From: Heterodera schachtii
Taxonomy: Eukaryota; Nematoda; Chromadorea; Rhabditida; Heteroderidae
Assembly (NCBI GenBank): GCA_023374025.1
Contig: SIJG01000058.1
Coordinates: 483,903-547,902 of the forward strand
Direction: 5' to 3'
DNA: 64,000 nucleotides
The notes below the pieces were generated by a model that ran no database searches, was not told the origin of the DNA, and saw nothing but the letters and a program-made list of their open reading frames with translations. Position 1 is the first letter of the stretch, and each line of letters begins with the position of its first letter. Below are positions 54,901-64,000 of the stretch, piece by piece. A program made the position numbers and the translations under genes.

Positions 54901-57900
54901 TTTCAATGAGAATCAAATTTGTGAGAGAGAGGGAGGAAGCTCTCCGAACAGTCAATTTGCATTTCATTTCTCCACAAAATGACTTCCTCTAACATAAATT
55001 TATTTGTAATTTTTGTCAAATATTCCATTTAACTTTTCTTATCTATATAATTATTTTAAAACAATTAGACCTTTTATTAAAATAAAATAATTAATGTATA
55101 ATTGTGTCTCAAATTTCTGATTTTTTAAATAAAAATCTTTTTGAAGGATCTCTCTTTAATTTACAAATTTGATGATGGCCTAATAAAATTCTAATTCATT
55201 AAAAATTTAAATCAAAAATTAACTCAAAAATAATGAAGTAATTCAAAATGTGTTCACGAAAAAACTAAAATAATAATTTTCATTATTAGAAATTGATTAA
55301 AAATGAATATTATAAATTATTAAAATTATGATATCAACTCTTTAAATACATTAATTTATATCAAAATACTTTTCAAGCAAATAAGTTTTTTTTGAATTTA
55401 AGTAAATCTTTGAAAGTTTGATGACGTCGAAAAAAGGGCCGCATTTGTAAATGTTATTGTATTAAAATGTTATAACTGAGAAAAAAAACTTAAAGTAATT
55501 ACATAGCTTAATACTTTATATAAAAAGGCTATCTATAAATTACATATATTATTTTATATAATATAATAAATAAAAAAATAAAACTAGTCATTAATGTAAT
55601 TGATATATATCAATCAATATTAGAAAAATAAATATTAAAAATTTAATATTAATTTATGGAAAATATTATTAAAATTAATTTCAAGTAAATTTTAAAAAAT
55701 TGTTTCAACGCCTAAAAAAATAAAACGAAAGTTGATTTAATGATAATTTAATAATATTTGCTAAATAAAAAATTATAAAATCATAATAAAAATTTTCGAA
55801 ATTATGAGAGAAATTTCCAAACTATATTAATAAATATCATTGAACAAATATTTGATTGCATTATCAAAAATATAATAAAGCTTAAAACGAAAAAAGAAAT
55901 ATTTTTAAAACAGCCAATTGAGGTAATTGGAATACTTAAAATAAAATGAAACAATTTTGATTAATTTATAAAAATTATTTACTTATAATTCATGAATTGG
56001 TGACATGAAACATTTAATTAAATTTATTTAAATAACCCGTATCAGAATGAGTAGATAATTTATTTACATGATTTTCTTGAGACTTTCTTTAACCATTATA
56101 TAAATAAGTTCAAGATTTTTTTGTTTAAATTTTTTCAAGAGTTACATAAATATTCATTTGTATTGAAGAAAGAGAATTGATTTAAATTTATATAAAAATT
56201 AAATTATAAATTCATAATGAAAAAATATAAATCGATAATCTATATAAATTGCTATATGAAATAATATCCTTAATAAAGAGAGAAAGCAAAATAAAAGAAA
56301 AATAATAATAATTTATTGTTGTATTTGTTTTTGTGTGGTCTTTAGCCACAAATCTGGTGATTGATCTATTTGAAATGTACTAACACCGCGTTCGATGCAA
56401 GGAATGCGGCAAAAAGCTCGCTCGTTGTATCAATAATTTATATTAAAAATTAATAATTAATACAAAATTTCTATCATTGCAATAAAGATAAGCCTTAAAA
56501 CAATCTAAATTTAAAATTTAACAACTTAATACAAAAACATTTAAATTATTGTAAATTAACTGAACGATCTAGCTTTTATGAAAATAATAATAGTTAACAC
56601 AAAAAAAACCTATAAAAATTTATAGCTTTAATTTTTTAGCTTATAAAACAAATAACTCAATTTTACTAGCATTTATTATGAAAAAAGGTCTTATTATTTA
56701 AGCTTATAAAAATATGTAAAAATCTTAAAAAACAAAACATATGGATAATTTAACAGAACAAGAAATTTAGACTGCCCATGAAAAGATTTATGCACTTTAA
56801 AATCATGTCTAAAAACATTAAAAAAATTAATACTTTCGCATATGCAAGAGATGTGGAACGACCTAAGAAGGGTGCTATGTCGTTATATAAAAACCATCAA
56901 AAAGGGCGTTATATAAAAAACCATCAAATGAAAATTTTCAACAAAAAACTGTCCATAACTTTTTGTAAATAAACCTAATTAAATATTCTTGGTATTATTC
57001 GATATAAACCCCTAATAATCGCTTATGGCCGATAATCGTATGTCTTTATCCCCGAAAATGTTAAAATGTATCTTTTTGTAACTGTAAATATTTTCCCATT
57101 TTTTCGCCCTTGTTTACGGCCTTATTTTAGACTTTTTCGCCCTAAAAATCTAAGCCCTACTAATTAGCTAAACATATGCCATACCAAATAATATCCCATA
57201 AAAACCCTAATAAAAGAGGTCAATAAATAATTGAAAATGGATACTTAATATAAACTAATTTTTTGCTGAATAATCTTCAAATTTTAAACAAAACGAAAAA
57301 ATTTTATTTGTAAGAAAATGATACAAAAAAAAAAGTTCATAAAAATTATTAGTTATTTTTTAATTTAAACATTGCGTTGAGTTATAAATAAATTAAAAAT
57401 AATTTTAAAAAAATTCAATTCTAAATTAATAATATTTAAAAAAAAAACACAATTTTTAAATATGCACAAGAACGAGGCAAGAGGTCTAACTATTTTGATC
57501 AGATAAAAATATTTTCTTAATAAATTGTTATACAAAAATTAAAATTTCAAACTGATAAAGCAATGAAACGTTGATATGGTTAATTAATTAAATGTGAGGA
57601 CTAAACCATAAACCCGAAAATATGTAACAGAATTTTATGTAAAAAATTTATTAAAGTAGCAATTACAAAGAATTGAGTATTAAAAAATTATGAACAAATT
57701 TAAACCGAGAGCTGCATTCATTATTAACAGCAAAAAAACCAGAAAAATGTCAAAAAAACCCTTTAATTAAATTTATATAAAATAAAAGCATAATTATTGC
57801 GGCCAAATTAAGCCATTAAACTACATAGGGTTCTCAAAACGGGACATCTCGGCTTTTCAACTTGGAGACATGTCGTTTAAATGTTACTCAATTTGATGAG

Positions 57901-58194
57901 CAGCTTACTAAAATAAAAGTGATTGTTGAAGAATTGATGATTAAGGAAATTTGAAGATTTACTATAAATCTAAATGGCAATAGAAACATGCAAATCTTTA
58001 AGCCTTATGATGATAAAGAATATAAAATGAGATTTTATAGAATTGCAATACAATGAAAAAATTTTAAATAATTCAGGAAATTACTCGAAATAAAGCATTA
58101 AATTTCCAGGAAATAAACAAAAAAAAAAAGAGGAAAAAATGAATTGCAAAGAAAGTAATCTTGATTGCCAAAATAAATTATTATAACTAGCGGG

Positions 58195-58490
58195 TGCGTG
58201 AACCGTCCGGATCTGGGATTGGGATAAAGCGCTTCGCGCTTCTTGAGCTTCGCTACCTAGATATTTTGCGTTATGAAGAGATTTTGAATTTAAAATAAAT
58301 TATCGGGGATTTTTAGGCCGCTTTGTGGAGAATTGGAATTTTTAAAAAATTATCTGGGACTTTTAGGCCGCTTCGCGCCTCGAACGGGCGCTTCGCGTCC
58401 GTTTCTAAATTTTGTTGAGCTTGGACTGGCGCTTCGCACCCGTTTCTAATTTTTGCTGAGATCGGGCGGGCGCTTCGCGCCCGTTACAAC
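58195..58490. repeat. GC-rich GGGCGCTTCGCGCCCG hairpin cluster
   Basis: Five or six palindromes around CGCTTCGCG (e.g. AAGCGCTTCGCGCTT, GGCCGCTTCGCGCC, GGGCGCTTCGCGCCCG) lie within 300 bp. Two also share the flanking line AATTATC(G/T)GGGA(T/C)TTTTAGGC. Confidence 0.8.
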
Positions 58491-58620
58491 GGTGATTAGA
58501 ATAGGTGCAACAGTAATTAGAAGAGGTACAACAGTGATTAGAAGAGGCAAAAAAGTGATCAGAAGAGGTATAAGAGGTACAATGCGAATAGAAGAGGTAG
58601 GTACAACAGTGATTATAAGA
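58478..58620 (+). repeat. Tandem 18-bp repeat ACAGTGATTAGAAGAGGT
   Basis: Six to seven imperfect units, in frame in an ORF that reads (T)TVIRRG repeated (58,453-58,641). The unit length is a multiple of three, so the frame stays open by repetition; I do not call it a gene. Confidence 0.7.
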
Positions 58621-60127
58621 TTTAATGTGTATGATTATTGAATATTTTTTGAAATTGGAATGAAATTATTTGTTGGAAAATTCTAATTTAAAAAATGAAT
58701 TCTTTAATTTAAAACAAATAAATAATTCAATTTTAAATGTAAAACATTTATTCATCAAAAAAATTTAAATGTAAAAATTTATTTATTATTAATTAATAAA
58801 ACAAAAAAAATATTAAATTAATAAAAACATGAAAACAANAAGACTTTCTCAAATAAAAGCAGTTGAACCCTATAATAATAATAATAATAATTTATATTAA
58901 TGTTTTTGTTATAATCGGAGAATTTACACTGATCCAAAAAATGAATATAATAATTAAAAGAATAATTTTATAAAAGAATAAGAATATAAGATGTAGAATA
59001 TAGAAATAATTTATAAAAACATTCTAAAATTAAAAAATTCTTTTAAATTGATGAATCAAATTGAATTATTCATCTATTAATGAAATAATACAGCATTAAA
59101 TTGACAACAAAATTGCTACAACAATACTGTTTTATAAACATTTAATAATGAATGCGCAATTTTAACGAAATTAAATAGTAAAAAACAGTAATAAATAATC
59201 ACATAAATAAAGAGAAAATTTATAACTGTTATTATTATTATCAAGGAAATATTTACATTGATCGACGACAAATTCAGGACAATACCTGGAAAGAGAAAGA
59301 ATTTTCTAAATTGTCAAGAATTAGCTGATTTATCATTTAAAAAGAGTAAATGGATATTATAATATATTTGAATAATAAACCATAGAGAATAAAAAAATAC
59401 ATTAATGAATATATACATGAGAGTAAAAAAGTAAAAACATTAATTGTCGAATCTAAGTTAAAAAATAAACATGAATAAGAAATATTACATTATTATAAAA
59501 TTCCATAATATTAATTTTGTTTTGAGAATAAATTCCAATAATAAAAAATAAATAAATTCTTTATCACTGTTAAGTGACTCAATGAATTTGTTGTAATTTT
59601 ATTAGTAAATCTGTTATAGTAATTACTTTTCTTGTCTAGGAACTTGAAAAAGTGGTCGTTCTTTAGATATGATTAATTAAATAAAAATTTTTATAAATTA
59701 TAATGTCATTGTTAATAATTTATTTATTAAACAATCTTATTTAGTAAGTTAAATTTTTCGTTATTCTAAAATTGTTTCAATAAATTTTTTTATATATAAA
59801 AATGTTCATATTACAATATTTACAATTTCATATGATGAATTTCGTGTGTAAACGGATTTGTTCATTCTTGTCTCATTGCCTTCGTTTTAAATACAAAAAT
59901 ATTCTTTAAATAATAAGCATTAAACAATGAATGCAATTAAATTTATTAATTTTTAAAATTAATTTTTATTTGATAGTTTTTAAATTTATAAATTTGTTAA
60001 CATATACAATGGCTTGTTTTTCGGTTTTGTTGTTTTGTATTTAATTTTTACTTTCAAATTTTCGAATAAACTTAAAAAATAAAAGAAGTCGATAACTAAG
60101 AATTTTTGCAATTAATATTATTGTTAG

Positions 60128-60315
60128 ATGTTAAATTGATAAATTTAATAATAATATAGATTTTATTAATTTTTATTTTTTAACCATAATGAGCGCTAAA
60201 AAACTAATTTAAATATTAATAAAATAATAAATGAAAATTCTCTCGTCCAATTCAACGGTGACTTTGAATTGAAACGGATGATTGTGTGGCTTTTTATTTC
60301 ATTAAAATAGTTTTG
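60128..60315. repeat. Direct repeat in the AT-rich block, copy 1
   Basis: Matches 60,501-60,680 with small differences, including 10 extra bases (CCAATTCAAC) after TTCTCTCGT. It includes TAACCATAATGAGCGCTAAA and CGGATGATTGTGTGGCTTTT. Confidence 0.75.
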
Positions 60316-60500
60316 AGTTAAATTTTATTTTTTATTTTCTCGCTATGGTCAGTCAAAACTGTATAAAGTATTGGTTATGCTTTCCACTAAATTTTCATTA
60401 TTTATTTTTTATTTTTAGCGTGGATTTAACAATTAAATTTATTTTTTATTCTCATGGAGGAAAGTTCCAATAAATGTCCGTTTGTTAAGACTCTTCATTT

Positions 60501-60680
60501 AAATGTTAAATTGATAAATTTAATAATAATATAGATTTTTTTAATTTTACTTTTTTAACCATAATGAGCGCTAAAAAACTATATAAATATTAATAAAATA
60601 ATAAATGAAAATTCTCTCGTGGTGACTTTGAATTGAAACGGATGATTGTGTGGCTTTTTATTTCATTAAAATAGTTTTAA
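60501..60680. repeat. Direct repeat in the AT-rich block, copy 2
   Basis: Second copy about 373 bp downstream of the first, same orientation. Confidence 0.75.
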
Positions 60681-63600
60681 AAATTTTGTTCTGATTTTAA
60701 ATGATAAAAATAATAAAGATTTAATTTTTAATAATATTCTCTTGGTCTTAAGAGTATGTTCTTAAAATTAAACGTGATAAACAATTTTTTTTCTATTGTT
60801 GAGTTTTGACTAAATTTAAAATTAAATTTTTTTTAATTTTTTTTTTAATTTACCAATAATTTATTAAGAAACCATTTTTATTATTTTTTGAAAAAAAAAT
60901 ATATATATATTAATTTATTTATAATTTAAAAAATTAATTCTCATTTTCATTTTTCTTATCATTAAGAGGGTTTCTGATTTTTTTTTTTTGAGTTTGCATT
61001 TAATAAAATTTAATAAATTTCTTATATTAATTTATAAAATAAGGTCTTTTTTTATTGATATTAGTAATTTTTATTTAACTTTTTCTTCTTCTTTGCTTAC
61101 CTTAAATATTTTGAATGAAATAAGAATTTTTATTTAAAAAATTTATGTGCTTTAATCTTTTTGTTTAGCATTAATTAATTTATAATTTTTGGTTAATATT
61201 TATAAATTTTTAATTTTAATTCTTTTTGCTGATTCTTTACATAAGACTTAATTAAACCATTATAAATTTGATTGACTTTTTTTTATGCTTTTTAATTAAA
61301 TTTTTGGATTAAAATATATTTTTGACCTTCGGATGTTTATTTCCGTTTTATTGTATGAATTTTATTTGAACAACATCTGTTCAATTTAGCAATTAAATAA
61401 AAATTATTTCTCCATTAGTTTTTCTTTGCCAAATTAAAATGTATGATATTTTATGGAAATTTTTTTTTTCATATTTTTTTATCTATTTTAAAATAATTGA
61501 ATAAATAATGGCTGGTAAAAAGCTAATTTTTCCATAAGCGTGCATTTAATTTTTTTATTAAAAAGAAAGATTTATGAATCTCTTCTGGCTCATTTCACTA
61601 TTTGTGATACGATCCTATTAATGCAGAAATTTGAAGTGAAACGAAATTCCAAATATTATTTTATTATTTAAATGTCTTATATTGAAGGGCATTATGATTT
61701 AATAATATTTCTTTTGAGACTGATAAATCAGCTTGTTTTATGTATAATTTTTTTATAAATTTTAATTTATTACAAATTTTAAAAAACAAATTTTTGTCTT
61801 TAAATTTTTGTGAAAATCGCTCACTTACAACCTTGAAATCATGGACCAATTCTATCTCTTTCTAGTCATTGAACATTTTGTTTTTTTAAATTTTTAAATT
61901 ATGGAAATTTTCATTTTCATAAAGTTTTTTCTCTACTAATGGAAATGTGAGGATGGGTATAATAAAACATAATTATCAATCGTTGTTGTTAGATTGTTTT
62001 TAAATGATGATCATCATCCATTCTTAGGTATAAGTTATAAATTCAATCTTTACAAGAAGTAATTTTTTCTTATTTTTTTTTAAGTTTTGATTTTCACAAT
62101 TTTTAAATTTATTTATATAGTAAGCCCCAACTTAAATGTTTGTTCTTTAATTTGGAATTACTTTTTATTTTTTATTTTAAAATTATGCCATTATTAAATA
62201 TTGCATTTTCTAAAATATTGAATAAAAAATTAAAATTTATATAAAATGCAATTACAACTTATGGATTTATCTTCTTGTATTGTTTTTTTCAATTTTTATA
62301 CGTTAATTTAAAGGTATATTAGATATGCTATTTTTTATAAAAATTTACAAATTTAAATATTTGACAAATACACTTTCTTGATTTTTATATTTTTGTCCCA
62401 TAATTAATCATAGAAGTTTAGTAATGGTTTATTGCCACTTTTTTTTAATATAAAACATTAATTTTTTTTTAACATTAAATTTTTGAAAATTTATAAATTT
62501 TTACATTATGAATTGAATTATTCTTTCATTTGAAATATTTGTGCACATTTTTATAATTGAATGTTTATCTCTATTTTATTTATTTTTTATTTTAATCTTT
62601 TTTATAAATATTGCTAATATAAAAATTAAATAAGTAAAATAAAAAAGAAGAAAATTTCAAAATAAAATATTTTATTTATATTTAAACATAGATTATTATT
62701 TCGGTAAAACATTTTTATACATTTATTTTATTTCTTACAAATATAAATTAACAACGTCCTTAAAATTTCAAATTTTAAAAGTACAGATTCATAAAATAAA
62801 TTAACAAGGAGGAGAGGAATGGGTAAGAAAATTTTTTTCCTATTCATAAATTGAGGGGTAATGTTAATAATAAATAAATAACAATAAAATTAAACATGTC
62901 TGAGATTATATTTTTTTTGGGGATTGGATGTTGGTAATTTAATTTGATAATATTTAATTGTTTGCAATAAGAAAAGAAATTATTAAATTAAATTATAAAC
63001 ATAGAAAATATTGTTTAAAATATTATTTTTTAGAGTTATTCATAATAAACTCATTTGTGTACGTGGATAAATTAAAACAATGGATATCAACGATTAAAAT
63101 CTTATAGCAATTTTATTAAAATTCCTTTAAAAAACTTTACAAATTGTTTTTTTTTGAGTGCACTTTGAAAATATTGGCTTTAATATTGAAATTTTAGAAA
63201 TTTTTTAATTCGTTAATATTTCCTTCGAGATTTTTATAAGCAACAGGAGAAAATATCAACAAATAAATTATTATGAATTTTTAAACATTTGAAAAAATTT
63301 GTGTATTAAAAATTATGTTCTACCCTAAGTATTTAAATAAAATTAAAGGTTTAATTTGTTGTTCTGTTCATTAATTATTGTTTTATTTTATTATTCATCT
63401 TTGGAAGATATTCTGTAATCTTTAAATGCTTATTGTTAATTTTATTTACCCCTCTCGTTGCTCATTTCGATCTTGTTCTTTTTTTGCATGGGCATGTTTA
63501 TTTGCTTTGTTTTATGTACCATCATTAGTATATTTATCTTAATAAGAATTTGTGTTTGTGTCGTTCATTAAATATGTTAAGGAATAATTTTTACATATTT

Positions 63601-64000
63601 AAATTTATTATTTTCTTTATTATGCTTAATTTATTTATTTCAAGTGACGATCTGTGTCTTCAATTGTATATCAAATACTTCATAATTGATTTGTGTCGTA
63701 TTTAACAACCCCTTAAAATCTTTTTTTAAATATATTAAATTTAATTTTAATTCACGGCATATGCAAACATTTTTTAATTTTATTCATTGAACCAAATGTT
63801 AATTAATAAATTTAAAAAAATTAGTAAAAATTCATATAATAGAACAAAAGTTAATTTTAACTGTTGACTTTTGGGCCAAAATAAATACCATTATGGAAAG
63901 TGTATAAAAAAACTTTTAAAAGTTTTTAAATATATTTATATTCGCTTTCTTTTTTTTTGAATTTTTTCGTTTTTCTCTCCCCCCATTATTACGATAATGA

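Larger units (their letters stand above)
54901..64000. other. Extremely AT-rich, apparently non-coding block
   Basis: Base composition drops sharply, with long stretches of only A/T and few G/C. No ORF looks like a protein, none of the F-box or transposon families are recognisable except a weak core remnant at about 56,940-57,000, and no RNA gene is seen. A single N occurs at 58,839. A small ORF at 56,778-56,972 is Lys-rich and looks like a composition effect. A short GC-richer patch at 56,330-56,440 encodes RCKECGKKLARC in one frame but has stops on both sides. Confidence 0.7.

Noticed and set aside
56330..56440. Zinc-knuckle-like peptide RCKECGKKLARC in a GC-richer patch of the AT block
   Set aside because: Stops lie close on both sides and no splice signals or neighbours support a gene; chance or an old relic.
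56778..56972. 64-aa ORF (MKRFMHFKIMSKN...)
   Set aside because: Lys/Ile/Asn-rich composition expected from AT-rich DNA, no recognisable domain, internal repeat of YKNHQKGRYIKNHQ only.

Overview
The window reads as nuclear DNA from a nematode. The genes have short (about 50-250 bp) GT..AG introns whose 3' ends match the nematode consensus TTTTCAG, the background is AT-rich, and non-autonomous DNA transposons are very dense. The dominant gene family is an F-box-like family that I recognise from plant-parasitic cyst nematodes (Heteroderidae, e.g. Globodera/Heterodera). That taxonomic call is from memory and is an inference. All exon borders below were read by hand from splice signals and reading frames; none is supported by transcripts.

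Region 1-54,400 holds about 20 loci of this family on both strands. They share one exon plan: an N-terminal exon or exons, an F-box exon, a leucine-rich middle exon, a beta-rich C-terminal exon and a short tail exon. Three N-terminal forms occur. Type 1 has an ATG mini-exon plus an exon encoding one hydrophobic segment followed by KKRRRPHKKE-like basic residues (membrane-anchored form). Type 2 starts with an 11-nt mini-exon, MNR. One divergent type 0 gene (39,753-41,085) starts MSDNPKEVEKQMEKA and has no membrane segment. All three join the same F-box exon through a phase-2 intron. Five copies are completely open: type 1 at 12,453-14,468; type 2 at 23,568-24,850, 49,750-51,080 and 53,039-54,352; and type 0. 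One type 1 copy (3,673-8,136) is open except for a 2.6-kb Mutator-like element (MULE) in its membrane exon. The remaining copies are frameshifted, truncated, chimeric or gapped.

The only unrelated host gene is the C-terminal two thirds of a hexokinase (8,845-10,076). It keeps the catalytic Asp and the C-lobe sugar site but lacks the N-terminal exons.

Mobile DNA fills most of the rest. It includes MULE-type elements with tandem repeats inside their terminal inverted repeats (TIRs); one carries a FLYWCH transposase remnant plus a NADAR-domain ORF. There are also several hAT-like elements with 8-bp target-site duplications (TSDs), elements nested in elements, and fold-back elements inside introns. 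Two large rearrangements stand out: a 2.2-kb direct duplication (24,072-26,284 = 29,278-31,490) that ends at a 10-N gap, and a 1.7-kb inverted duplication (47,551-49,294 / 50,865-52,610) with an intact F-box gene in its loop.

From about 54,900 to the end the sequence becomes extremely AT-rich with no convincing gene. It has one island of GC-rich CGCTTCGCG hairpins with a short tandem repeat (58,195-58,620) and a local tandem duplication (60,128-60,680). It may be AT-rich nematode heterochromatin or a chimeric or foreign contig segment; one degenerate copy of a nematode transposon core at about 56,940-57,000 argues mildly for the former.
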